Shown: piece after piece, positions 45,744 to 54,202 of the stretch
How positions within the stretch are numbered: the first letter of the stretch is position 1
Layout of the letters: each line of letters opens with the position of its first letter
Assembly: GCF_000014145.1 (NCBI RefSeq)
Contig: NC_008255.1
Location: 373,501 to 437,500, forward strand
Origin: Cytophaga hutchinsonii ATCC 33406
Lineage (GTDB): Bacteria; Bacteroidota; Bacteroidia; Cytophagales; Cytophagaceae
Direction: 5' to 3'
DNA: 64,000 nucleotides
Made by a program: the position numbers and the translations under genes
Notes under the pieces: model-generated
The model's database searches: none
What the model was told of the DNA's origin: nothing
Seen by the model: only the letters and a program-made list of their open reading frames with translations

Positions 45744-47501
45744 ATGAAATCATCTTTTTATGCAGATATGCACTGCCATCCGCAAGGCCGGTCGTTTAAT
45801 TATTTTAGGAATAATCCTTCAGCAATAACAAAAGCATCTCAAAATTTACCCAAACAATGGTCGCCTTGGGTATTGCCGGATGCAGATGGATCCATTGAAA
45901 ATTGGTCGAAACAATTAAAAGGAAAACGTCCGGGCCATTTTTCTCAAGCAGACTTTAACAGACTGGCTGCAGGAAATGTACGCCTGGTATTTGCATCGTT
46001 ATATCCACTTGAAAAAGGTTTTGTAACAGGAAAGGTATCAACAGGTTTTGGGCAATTGCTCCACGCACTATTAAAACCGTTTTCATTTCTTTCAGAAAAT
46101 AACACACTCCGCGCGTTGGTTCAATCATTGCAGATGCGCTATCCAGCTAAACGTATCCGGTTTTTTCAAGGTAAAACTTCTGAACCTTTTAATTATTGGG
46201 AAGAAACAAAAGCAGAATATTATTTTTTAGCGGCCCATGATGGTGTACAGCAGGAACAAACATTTAAGTATTTTTCAGATACCTGCAATTCAGATAGGCA
46301 TGCAAATACAACACATCAGATTCATGCATTTCAATTAAATCACCGGTATGAAATTGTACAATCAAAGGAGCACCTGGAAACATTGATTTCTGATATTGAA
46401 AAAACAAATAACTGCATTGCTGTAGTATTAACTATAGAAGGGGGGCACGTATTCAGTACAGATAGTTCAGATAAATTATTATCATGGCCTGCTATTCATA
46501 AACGTCTTCTGGAATTAAAAAACTGGGGAAGAAAAATATCAGAAACTGATGCTGAAAAAAAAGATTTAAACAATATACATGCACTGAAAGAATGGATGGA
46601 TCAGGCAACAGGTACGTATCTGCACAATCCAATTTTTATACTTAATCTTTCACATCATTTTAATAATTACCTTGCCTGCCATGCACGCAGCTTGCCGGAT
46701 AAATTACGGTTACTGATGGATCAATCTGAAGGTATGTTTGAAGAGGATGCTATTTCAAAAACCGGCAGGCAAGTAATTGAATGTTGTTTAAATATTAAGT
46801 GTGTAAAAAATGGGAATGATATTTTGATTGAAGAAGGTTTTCAGGGTAACCGGATTTTAATTGATGTAAAACATATGAGCCCTGCTGCACGTGCAATATA
46901 TTACAGGGATTACATCATCCCGCATAATACGAAGCATCCTGAAAATAAAATTCCTGTAGTAGCTACGCATGCAGGTGTTGTTGGTCCGGGATATGAAACA
47001 CTCGAAACGCTAAAAGAACAAGACTTAAACTGTTTAATTAAAGATGTTATTAAACAGGATGTGACAAAATTTAACTTCACCAGTTGGGGAATAAACATGT
47101 GCCTGGAAGACATTAAAGTTATTGTGCAATCCGGCGGTATAATCGCATTATCATTGGATCAACGGATTCTTGGTAACCCCGGTGGAAAATCTGGTACAGA
47201 AGATTTTGCGCGCAATTTGCAGTATATTATTTCGGAAGCGAAACAGCACGGGTTTGTTTCTGAAGAAATTAATAACTCTATCTGGGATAGTGTAGCAATT
47301 GCATCAGACTTTGATGGTTTTATAGACCCCATAGACGAATGTCCGTCAGCGATTTGTTTTGAGCAATTTCATGATTTGCTTAAGAAGCATTTAAGTAAAG
47401 AAGCCGAAACTTTTTTTGAACCGTATACGATCGATATATGTCTTGAAAAATTATTCGGATTGAATACATATAACTTTACCCGGAATTATTTTCCCAGATA
47501 A
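45744..47501 (+). CDS. Membrane dipeptidase-like (M19) metallohydrolase
   Basis: 585 residues without a signal peptide, longer than classical M19 renal dipeptidase homologues (about 350-400) because of insertions at about 100-220 and 255-370. Metal-site candidates in order: H10/H12 in ADMHCHP, E232 in VLTIEGGHVF, H377 in IDVKHMSP, H409 in VVATHAGVVGPG and D522/D524 in IASDFDGFIDP. Another His pair, H304-H305, lies in LNLSHHFNNY. It is probably a cytoplasmic zinc hydrolase acting on dipeptides or a related amide. The first His motif (HCH instead of HxD) is unusual. It is alone between the DUF5777 operon and a convergent T9SS gene. Confidence 0.8.
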   Translation: MKSSFYADMHCHPQGRSFNYFRNNPSAITKASQNLPKQWSPWVLPDADGSIENWSKQLKGKRPGHFSQADFNRLAAGNVRLVFASLYPLEKGFVTGKVSTGFGQLLHALLKPFSFLSENNTLRALVQSLQMRYPAKRIRFFQGKTSEPFNYWEETKAEYYFLAAHDGVQQEQTFKYFSDTCNSDRHANTTHQIHAFQLNHRYEIVQSKEHLETLISDIEKTNNCIAVVLTIEGGHVFSTDSSDKLLSWPAIHKRLLELKNWGRKISETDAEKKDLNNIHALKEWMDQATGTYLHNPIFILNLSHHFNNYLACHARSLPDKLRLLMDQSEGMFEEDAISKTGRQVIECCLNIKCVKNGNDILIEEGFQGNRILIDVKHMSPAARAIYYRDYIIPHNTKHPENKIPVVATHAGVVGPGYETLETLKEQDLNCLIKDVIKQDVTKFNFTSWGINMCLEDIKVIVQSGGIIALSLDQRILGNPGGKSGTEDFARNLQYIISEAKQHGFVSEEINNSIWDSVAIASDFDGFIDPIDECPSAICFEQFHDLLKKHLSKEAETFFEPYTIDICLEKLFGLNTYNFTRNYFPR

Positions 47502-47526
47502 TTTAAAAAAGGAAAGAATGAAAGCA

Positions 47527-47561
47527 AAAAAAAGCTTGTTGATTTCAACAAGCTTTTTTAA
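47527..47561. terminator. Bidirectional terminator
   Basis: AAAAAGCTTGTTGA-TT-TCAACAAGCTTTTT, perfect stem between the convergent dipeptidase and sorting-domain genes, with A/T tails. Confidence 0.9.
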
Positions 47562-47582
47562 TATCTGGAAAACTGTAATTGC

Positions 47583-47912
47583 TTACTTATTTTTAATCAT
47601 TTTTCTGGATTCAACAATTCCTTTATCGCTGTACAGGTTGCAGAAATAAATACCGGCACGAAGGGAGCTGATATCTATAGTAACTGTTGTGTAACCTGTT
47701 TTTCCAGTCAAATCGATATAGGCTACTTCTTTACCGATCAAATCGTAAATACGAACACCTTTAATATCCTTATTTGTATAGTTGATACGAAGTGTTACAT
47801 CGTTCTCAACCGGATTAGGAGAAATATGAAAGGTCGTAGCTGTATCAGATTGTGCCAAAGAGGCAAAACCGATACCCATTAATAACATAAAAACTAACGT
47901 AAACTTTTTCAT
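47583..47912 (-). CDS. Free-standing T9SS type A sorting domain with signal peptide
   Basis: 109 residues from the ATG at 47912 (MKKFTLVFMLLMGIGFASLA, cleaved before QSD); the ATG at 47924 would add four residues. The rest is only a T9SS C-terminal sorting domain: ISPNPVENDVTLRINY, VRIYDLIGKEVAYIDL, TVTIDISSLRAGIYFCNLYS, KGIVESRKMIKNK. There is no cargo domain. CAAATATA at 47922-47929 is TATATTTG on the gene's strand, a good -7 element, and would give an almost leaderless transcript starting at this ATG. The product may be a short surface peptide, a T9SS regulator or competitor, or a remnant of a larger gene; the frame and the promoter favour a real gene. Confidence 0.8.
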   Translation of the reverse strand: MKKFTLVFMLLMGIGFASLAQSDTATTFHISPNPVENDVTLRINYTNKDIKGVRIYDLIGKEVAYIDLTGKTGYTTVTIDISSLRAGIYFCNLYSDKGIVESRKMIKNK

Positions 47913-48083
47913 AGCTCTTTTCAAATATACGATAATAACACGAATATGTTAAGAATCGTGCCAAAAAACTTACTTATAGAAGAAATTAGGATGTTTTTTG
48001 AGCAATAATAAAATCTTACGTACCAATGAGCTTTGTTTAAGCGTATTTAAGTATAATTGTCAGTTATTCAAATGATTGTATAA

Positions 48084-48128
48084 AACATTGTTGGCAATGT
48101 TCAATTTTATATTATATTAGTAATATAA
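48084..48128. promoter_or_regulatory. Two perfect palindromes upstream of the mannanase gene
   Basis: AACATTG-TTGG-CAATGTT at 48084-48101 and TTATATTA-G-TAATATAA at 48112-48128. They sit 16-60 bases before the start codon and could be operators for substrate-dependent control, or mRNA hairpins. Confidence 0.5.
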
Positions 48129-48143
48129 ATAATCTGAAAATCT

Positions 48144-50591
48144 ATGCTTGTAGTTTTACCTCCAAAAATCTATAAAAATATTTTCCTGATTGCGGCAAGC
48201 TGCATGATGTTATTCCATAACCGATTCTCGCTTGCTCAGACGTTGGTAACGACCGTTGAAGCAGAAAGTGGTACACGAGCCGGCGGACTTACCATAGCAA
48301 CTGCAAATGCAGGATATTCGGGTACAGGGTATATAACGAACATGACTTCTGCCGCGGATAAATTAACTATCCCCGTTACCGTACCGAGTGCAGGCAATTA
48401 CCAATTGGTGATTCGATACAATGGTCCATATGGCCCAAAAGATCAGGATATATACGTTAATGGTGTATTCGTTTCCTCTTTACATTTCCCTGAAACAACC
48501 GGATATACAGATTTAACAGCTGGAAGTTTAACATTAAATGCAGGTGCAAACACAATAGGCATTTATAAGAATTGGGGATATACAGATTTTGATAAAATCA
48601 GTTTGTTTACGGTTCCGCTTCATGATTATTCAACGGTAGCCCCCAACTTAATTGATGCGAATGCAACACCCGAAGCAAAGGCTTTATATAACTATATCAA
48701 AGCCGGATATGGCACCCGGATCATTTCCGGACAGACGTCAGATTATTACAATACGGTATCTCCAAATGCTGCCAAAAAGCCGGTAATAAGAGCATACGAT
48801 TTTCAGCATTATACAGTAGGGTATTCGTATTTATGGAATAACGCAACGGCAAGCCATACATTTGGCTGGGAAGATGACGGTACCACGCAGGCTGCCATTG
48901 ATTGGTATAACAGTACTTGCCAGAAGGGAATGGTTGCCTTTCATTGGCACTGGCACTCTCCATCCGGAGGGCAAGCAGGTACGAACACGTTTTACACGAA
49001 TTCAACAGCTTTTGATGTAACCAAAGCAGTTACGCAGGGAACCCCTGAATATACGGCAGTAATACGTGATATTGATTCCATTGCAACACAACTGAAGCGC
49101 CTGCAGGCGGCAGGTGTACCCGTATTATGGCGTCCTTTGCACGAAGCCGGAGGTGCATGGTTCTGGTGGGGAGCCAAAGGACCGGCTGCAGCATTAGCCT
49201 TATATGATATGGTTTACAACCGCATTGTTAATTATCACAACATTCATAATCTGATCTGGCAATGGTCCACACCAGAAGCCAACTGGTATCCGGGCAATAG
49301 TAAGGTGGATATGTTGGGATATGATTCGTATCCGGGTGCATATAATTACGGAACGCAGAAATTAATTTTTGATCAGTTGTATACAATCGTAAATGGACAA
49401 AAAATTCTGGCGATGACAGAGAACGGACCCATACCGGATCCGGATCTGTGTTTTAGCAGTGATGCCAAATGGGCGTACGTTATGTCGTGGAGTGATTTGG
49501 TTACGCAACAAAATTCAAGTGCTCAGTTAAATTTAGTATACAATCACGCAAAGGTGCTGACGCTCGATGAAGTAACAACCGCTACGAATACGGCTCAGTT
49601 AACGGCTGCCGGCCCTGCTGCCATCTGTACAGGCGGAAGTGTTTTATTAAAAGCAAATACTGCAAAAGGGTATACATACAAATGGTATAACGGTACAAAC
49701 CTGATTACGGGATCAACAAGTTCTGCATATACAGCAACAACCGCAGGCTCTTATACAGTAACGGTTACCGCAACAGGTGCGTGTACAACAACTTCAGCGC
49801 CGTTAGCCGTTACTTCCGCTATGCCAGCAGTTCTTATAACACCTGCTTCAGCTACCACCTTCTGCCAGGGAGAAAATGTGAAATTAAATGCATCAACAGG
49901 TGCCGGATATACGTATCAATGGAAGATTGGTGGCGTGGCGGTTGCCGGAAGTACGTCTTCTTCCTATACAGCAACTTCCGGCGGTTCTTACACGGTAGAA
50001 GTAACAAGTGGAGCAGGCTGCAAGGATACATCGCCTGGTACAGATGTTGTGGTAACATCGCCTTCTATCTGGTATGCAGATACAGATGGAGATGGTGCAG
50101 GAGATCCGGCGGTTACAAAAACTGCTTGCGCAAAACCTGCAAACTATGTGGCAACAGCCGGTGATGCCTGCCCGAATGATGCAAATAAAACCGCTGCGGG
50201 CAATTGCGGCTGTAACAAAACAGAAGCCAGCTGCCTGGATTGTATGGGTGTGCCAAACGGCACTGCTGCACTGGATGTGTGTAACCAATGTGCAGGTGGA
50301 ACTTCAGATATTACACCTAAAACAAACATTTCACAGTGTACAACTACTTCTGCTGTAGCTGCATTTGCTTCAACTATAAAAATGTATCCGAATCCTACAG
50401 CAGTTGACTGCCATATTCAGTTGCCTGGTAATGCATTCAACGTTGTTATTTATAATGGAGCCGGCACAGCAGTTTTCAATAAGACGTTTGAAAACGAAGC
50501 TGTTGTTGGAGCAGAGTTACCTCAAGGTATATACCTGGTGCGGATTGAACAGGATGGAAATATAGAACTTAAGAAACTGATTAAAGAGTAG
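48144..50591 (+). CDS. T9SS-secreted GH26 beta-mannanase with CBM35-like, Ig-like and sorting domains
   Basis: 815 residues. Signal peptide about 8-32, then a CBM35/CBM6-like module (35-155, AESGTRAGGLTIATANAGYSG ... DKISLF), then the GH26 barrel (165-475). The acid/base is E334 in RPLHEAGGAWFWWG and the nucleophile E426 in AMTENGPIPDPD; the aromatic WHWHSPSGG loop (268-276) is typical. Two Ig-like domains follow (485-558, 560-638), then a Cys/Asp-rich linker (642-732, ADTDGDGAGDP ... CGCNKTEASCLDCMG) that probably binds calcium, and a type A sorting domain (about 740-815). It cuts beta-1,4-mannan outside the cell. Two palindromes precede it; inverted word arms follow it. Confidence 0.92.
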   Translation: MLVVLPPKIYKNIFLIAASCMMLFHNRFSLAQTLVTTVEAESGTRAGGLTIATANAGYSGTGYITNMTSAADKLTIPVTVPSAGNYQLVIRYNGPYGPKDQDIYVNGVFVSSLHFPETTGYTDLTAGSLTLNAGANTIGIYKNWGYTDFDKISLFTVPLHDYSTVAPNLIDANATPEAKALYNYIKAGYGTRIISGQTSDYYNTVSPNAAKKPVIRAYDFQHYTVGYSYLWNNATASHTFGWEDDGTTQAAIDWYNSTCQKGMVAFHWHWHSPSGGQAGTNTFYTNSTAFDVTKAVTQGTPEYTAVIRDIDSIATQLKRLQAAGVPVLWRPLHEAGGAWFWWGAKGPAAALALYDMVYNRIVNYHNIHNLIWQWSTPEANWYPGNSKVDMLGYDSYPGAYNYGTQKLIFDQLYTIVNGQKILAMTENGPIPDPDLCFSSDAKWAYVMSWSDLVTQQNSSAQLNLVYNHAKVLTLDEVTTATNTAQLTAAGPAAICTGGSVLLKANTAKGYTYKWYNGTNLITGSTSSAYTATTAGSYTVTVTATGACTTTSAPLAVTSAMPAVLITPASATTFCQGENVKLNASTGAGYTYQWKIGGVAVAGSTSSSYTATSGGSYTVEVTSGAGCKDTSPGTDVVVTSPSIWYADTDGDGAGDPAVTKTACAKPANYVATAGDACPNDANKTAAGNCGCNKTEASCLDCMGVPNGTAALDVCNQCAGGTSDITPKTNISQCTTTSAVAAFASTIKMYPNPTAVDCHIQLPGNAFNVVIYNGAGTAVFNKTFENEAVVGAELPQGIYLVRIEQDGNIELKKLIKE

Positions 50592-50593
50592 GT

Positions 50594-50738
50594 TACGTTA
50601 CCAGGTTCTGGGTACCAGAAAAAGAATGATAAGAGTATTAGCTTAATAAAATTAAAAGCCAATAAGCATAAAAAACGTTTGTAGTGATATTTCTCTACGG
50701 TTTTTTATTGTCTAATACACAGAACCTGGTAACTGGCA
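50594..50738. repeat. Inverted word arms between convergent mannanase and comM genes
   Basis: CGTTACCAGGTTCTGGGTAC starts just after the mannanase stop. CACAGAACCTGGTAACTGGC ends about 10 bases before the comM stop on the other strand. GTTACCAGGTTCTG and CAGAACCTGGTAAC are exact reverse complements. The spacer is AT-rich with TTCTCTACGGTTTTTTATT near 50690. Confidence 0.7.
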
Positions 50739-50743
50739 ACGTA

Positions 50744-52282
50744 TCATCCCGCCCAGTTTTCACGGTCCAGGCTTCTGTATTGAATGGCTTCTGCTAAGTG
50801 CTCGGTTAATATTTCGTCGGAATTTTGCAGATCAGCGATCGTTCTGGATACTTTTAAAATGCGGTCGTAGGCGCGGGCTGATAAACCTAAACGTTCCATA
50901 GCTGTTTTAAGCAGTGTGTTGCCGGCTGTTCCTACAACACAAATATCCTTGACCATTTGAGAAGGCATCATGGCATTACAATGTACATTGTCAAATTTTT
51001 CAAACCGTTTGCTTTGTACTTCGCGTGCACGTATTACACGTTCTCTTATTTGTTCACTGGTTTCCGTTCGTGTATTTGCGACCATTTCATCAAATTTTAC
51101 AGGCGTAACTTCAACATGGAGATCAATACGGTCTAACAGCGGTCCGCTTACTTTATTTAAATACCGCTGTACCACTCCGGGCGCGCATACACATTCCTTT
51201 TCCGGATGGTTGTAATAGCCGCAGGGGCAGGGATTCATACTCGCAATGAGCATAAAATTAGCGGGGAAGTCGATGGCAATTTTGGCACGGCTAATGGTTA
51301 CGGTGCGCTCTTCCAGCGGCTGGCGCATGACTTCAAGCACCGTGCGTTTGAATTCCGGAAGTTCATCCAGAAATAACACGCCATTGTGCGCTAGCGAAAT
51401 TTCCCCGGGCTGCGGATAGCTGCCACCGCCTACAAGCGCTACGTCGCTGATGGTATGGTGCGGCGCCCGAAACGGGCGACGGGTAATTAAAGACGTCTTG
51501 GAACCAAGCTTTCCTGCTACCGAATGTATTTTGGTAGTTTCTAATGCTTCGTGGAGGGAAAGAGGAGGAAGGATCGAAGAGAGCCGTTTCGCTAACATTG
51601 TTTTACCTGCGCCGGGAGGACCGATCATAATTACATTATGCCCGCCGGCAGCTGCGATTTCTAACGCACGTTTGATATTTTCCTGTCCTTGAACATGTGC
51701 AAAATCAGCTTCATAAATGGCAACCTGCTGAAAGAACTGGCTTCGGGTATCAATGGTTAACGGTTCAATATGAAGCCGGTTCTCAAAAAAATCTATCGCT
51801 TCCATAATATTGGAAACACCGATAACATCCAGGTTGTTGACGATAGCGGCTTCCTGCTCATTTTCTTTCGGGAGAATAAATCCTTTGAAGCCTTGTTTGC
51901 GTGCTTCAATAGCGATTGGCAACACGCCTTTAATGGGTTTAATATCGCCGTCCAGGGAAAGTTCTCCCATAATCATGTATTCGCTTAGCCGATCGCCGTC
52001 TATTTGATCTGATGCAGCCAAAATGCCTAAAGCGATAGGCAGGTCATAGGCTGACCCCTCTTTCTTAATATCAGCAGGAGCAAGGTTAACCACAACTTTT
52101 TGCCTGGGCATAAAATATCCGAAGTTTTTAAGTGCAGCGTCAACACGCTGTTCACTTTCTTTGATGGCACTATCCGGCAGGCCAACCATGTAAAAATTTT
52201 TACCTTGATTTACGACAGTTTCAATGGTAACAGTAAAAGCATTCACGCCGTGTACGGCGCTACCAAAAGTTTTTGCGAGCAT
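50744..52282 (-). CDS. comM: YifB/ComM-family AAA ATPase (Mg-chelatase-like)
   Basis: 512 residues in the family's usual three parts: an N-terminal Lon-protease-like domain (about 1-165, TVETVVNQGKNFYMVGLPDSA, PADIKKEGSAYDLPIALGIL), the AAA domain with Walker A GPPGAGKTML near 221-230, Walker B NGVLFLDELPEF, and ASMNPCPCGYY; then the C-terminal helical domain with KVSRTIADLQNSDEILTEHLAEAIQYR. A zinc-like CPCGYYNHPEKECVC motif sits in the middle. In naturally competent bacteria ComM is a hexameric helicase that extends branch migration during transformation. It is followed at its start by the isomerase gene with 9 bases between, so the two are likely cotranscribed. Confidence 0.92.
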   Translation of the reverse strand: MLAKTFGSAVHGVNAFTVTIETVVNQGKNFYMVGLPDSAIKESEQRVDAALKNFGYFMPRQKVVVNLAPADIKKEGSAYDLPIALGILAASDQIDGDRLSEYMIMGELSLDGDIKPIKGVLPIAIEARKQGFKGFILPKENEQEAAIVNNLDVIGVSNIMEAIDFFENRLHIEPLTIDTRSQFFQQVAIYEADFAHVQGQENIKRALEIAAAGGHNVIMIGPPGAGKTMLAKRLSSILPPLSLHEALETTKIHSVAGKLGSKTSLITRRPFRAPHHTISDVALVGGGSYPQPGEISLAHNGVLFLDELPEFKRTVLEVMRQPLEERTVTISRAKIAIDFPANFMLIASMNPCPCGYYNHPEKECVCAPGVVQRYLNKVSGPLLDRIDLHVEVTPVKFDEMVANTRTETSEQIRERVIRAREVQSKRFEKFDNVHCNAMMPSQMVKDICVVGTAGNTLLKTAMERLGLSARAYDRILKVSRTIADLQNSDEILTEHLAEAIQYRSLDRENWAG

Positions 52283-52291
52283 AGCTGATTG

Positions 52292-52867
52292 TTAAAGCAA
52301 AGATTGCTCAATCAGCAGAATTAAAGTGTGAATGATTTTAATATGAACTTCCTGTATACGATCGGCATAACCTACATGCGGAACATTTATGCAAACATCC
52401 GCAAGTGGTAAAAGTTTACCCCCATCTTTTCCTGTTAACGCAACGACAAACATACCTTTGTTTTTCGCTTCTTTAACGGCTTCCAGTACATTTTCGGAAT
52501 TGCCGGATGTGCTGATGGCAAGCAACACATCTCCCTTATTACCTAAGGCTTCCAGATAACGTGAAAAAACGAATTTATAGCCGTAGTCATTCGCAACGCA
52601 AGACATATGGCTTGGATCGCTGATTGAAATAGCCGGAATTGCTTTTCTGTTTTCTCTGTACCGCCCGGTCAACTCCTCTGCAAAGTGCATGGCATCACAG
52701 GAAGAACCACCATTTCCACAAGAAATAATTTTGCCACCTTGTTTTAAACTTGAAGTAATAACATCGGCAGCTTTGGCAATACTGTTCTGTTTTTTCTCCT
52801 GTTCAATAAAATTGCTTAATACAGCCGAAGCTTCTTCAAGTTGGGATATTATGGTTGATTCAATCAT
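52292..52867 (-). CDS. gmhA: SIS-domain phosphoheptose isomerase (GmhA-like)
   Basis: 191 residues, single SIS domain. Family strings are [64 protein letters not shown] and the C-terminal [16 protein letters not shown]. It should convert sedoheptulose 7-phosphate to glycero-manno-heptose 7-phosphate for LPS inner core or related glycans; the catalytic Glu and His of GmhA appear to be those in [10 protein letters not shown] and EVHIKIIH. It is the tetrameric cytoplasmic form. It overlaps no neighbour but precedes comM by only 9 bases. No other heptose gene is near, so the specific sugar is an inference. Confidence 0.88.
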   Translation of the reverse strand: MIESTIISQLEEASAVLSNFIEQEKKQNSIAKAADVITSSLKQGGKIISCGNGGSSCDAMHFAEELTGRYRENRKAIPAISISDPSHMSCVANDYGYKFVFSRYLEALGNKGDVLLAISTSGNSENVLEAVKEAKNKGMFVVALTGKDGGKLLPLADVCINVPHVGYADRIQEVHIKIIHTLILLIEQSLL

Positions 52868-52920
52868 TATTCTTTCTTTTTCTGCTGGTTGAAGAATTAA
52901 TAATAGTACAAGTATAAAAA

Positions 52921-52951
52921 AAAAATGTCAGGATTCAACCCGACATTTTTA
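52921..52951 (-). terminator. Terminator of the acidic protein gene
   Basis: AAAAATGTCAGG pairs with CCCGACATTTTT (one G-T) around a short loop, with T-tail on the minus strand. Confidence 0.85.
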
Positions 52952-52977
52952 TACTTATCATATGTTAAGATATTTGA

Positions 52978-53334
52978 TTAGAAATTATCATCCCAACCAC
53001 CATCGTCATCAGCATCTACATCAAGATCATCATCTTCGAAATCTTCTTCTTCTTCTGCTTCTTCCAGATCATCAGGATCGATTTCTTCTATTTTATCCCA
53101 GTCCTCAATTTCATCCTCATTGAAATCGTCATCATCAAAGTCACTATCAAAATCATCCTCATCCTCTTCTTCGTCCTCCTCTTCATCGTCAAGGTCTTCA
53201 TCTTTGATTGAGCCTTTAGCTTTGGCCAATACGTCATTTAATGCAATACCTTCAATGCCTGATAATAATTTCGCTAAAGAAATTTTTTCTTCAATTGAAG
53301 TGTCAGTTTGTAGAGCATCTAGAGTTGTTTTCAT
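52978..53334 (-). CDS. Extremely acidic small protein of unknown function
   Basis: 118 residues. The first 44 are an ordinary amphipathic helical segment (ALQTDTSIEEKISLAKLLSG). From 45 to the end about 70% of residues are Asp or Glu, broken by spaced aromatic residues (DFDSDFDDDDFNEDEIEDWD, GGWDDNF). Such tails bind basic proteins, nucleic-acid-binding partners or divalent metals. Similar acidic proteins occur in relatives, but I know no function. It has its own terminator and lies between psd and gmhA on the same strand, 108 bases after psd. A serine-rich open frame on the opposite strand is an artefact of the GAN repeats. Confidence 0.75.
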   Translation of the reverse strand: MKTTLDALQTDTSIEEKISLAKLLSGIEGIALNDVLAKAKGSIKDEDLDDEEEDEEEDEDDFDSDFDDDDFNEDEIEDWDKIEEIDPDDLEEAEEEEDFEDDDLDVDADDDGGWDDNF

Positions 53335-53442
53335 ATGTGCTGCGATTCTTAATTTTTCTCAAATCTATAAATCGAAAAAGAAATTTTATAGTGTCTTTCG
53401 AAATATTTTTTTCTTTTTTCGAATAAAGGTTAAAACGCTTGT

Positions 53443-54105
53443 TTATGAATAAAATTCAGCTATTACAGTTTTACCTCCAACCGTTGTTTGATTTAGCGAT
53501 ACTTTTACTTTTGCATCAAGCGGAATGAATAGATCTACACGTGAACCGAATTTTATGAAACCGAATTCTTCGCCTTGTGTAACCTTTGAATTTTCGTCAA
53601 TGTACCAAACAATTCTGCGGGCCAATGCTCCTGCAATCTGGCGCATTAAAATCTGTTCGTTGTTTTTTGTCTGAACAACCGTTGTGGTACGTTCATTTTC
53701 TGTACTTGATTTCGGGTGCCATGCAACTAAAAACTTTCCAGGGTGATATTTAAAGAATTTTACAATTCCAGATACCGCATTTCTATTGCTGTGCACGTTG
53801 AATGGCGACATGAAAATTGAAATCTGTCTTCTTTTTTCATTGAAATATTCCGTTTCAATTACTTCTTCAATTACGACTACTTTTCCATCGGCCGGTGCAA
53901 TGATCTGATTGTCGTTGATCTCAATTGTTCTGCTTGGATTGCGGAAGAATTGCAATACAACCAGGAAAATTAAAAGTGAAATCACCAAAACCGTTTTTTG
54001 AAGAATAGAGGCTTCAGGGAAAAAATAATAGATAAGAAAATTCAAAAGGAATAAAAAAGCTGAAACGTAAAATAAAGATCTATATCCTTCTTTGTGTATG
54101 GTCAT
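53443..54105 (-). CDS. psd: Phosphatidylserine decarboxylase proenzyme, short type
   Basis: 220 residues, the compact form found in Bacteroidota and archaea. Two TM helices lie at the N-terminus (about 10-50, LFYVSAFLFLLNFLIYYFF, LVISLLIFLVVLQFF). Then come the strings NQIIAPADGKVVVIEE and the SIFMSPFNVHSNRNAVSG motif with catalytic His, and near residue 188 the self-cleavage site FGSRVDLFIP, in which the Ser becomes the pyruvoyl group. It makes phosphatidylethanolamine at the inner membrane. It stands in the run CPBP protease - cdsA - psd on the same strand, which groups phospholipid synthesis steps. Confidence 0.93.
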   Translation of the reverse strand: MTIHKEGYRSLFYVSAFLFLLNFLIYYFFPEASILQKTVLVISLLIFLVVLQFFRNPSRTIEINDNQIIAPADGKVVVIEEVIETEYFNEKRRQISIFMSPFNVHSNRNAVSGIVKFFKYHPGKFLVAWHPKSSTENERTTTVVQTKNNEQILMRQIAGALARRIVWYIDENSKVTQGEEFGFIKFGSRVDLFIPLDAKVKVSLNQTTVGGKTVIAEFYS

Positions 54106-54202
54106 GTTAATTTTAAGAGTTTAAACCAACTGCAAATATAATAAAAACTATATAATCTGAACGAATGCCGGAAACCAGTTTCATCAAGATTTTTTAAAAT
54201 AA

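Noticed and set aside
49893-50288. Cys-rich antisense frame in the mannanase gene
   Set aside because: Opposite to the Thr/Ala-rich Ig and linker codons; a shadow of the real gene.
53120-53452. Serine-rich frame opposite the acidic protein gene
   Set aside because: It is the mirror of GAN (Asp/Glu) codons and has no sense of its own.
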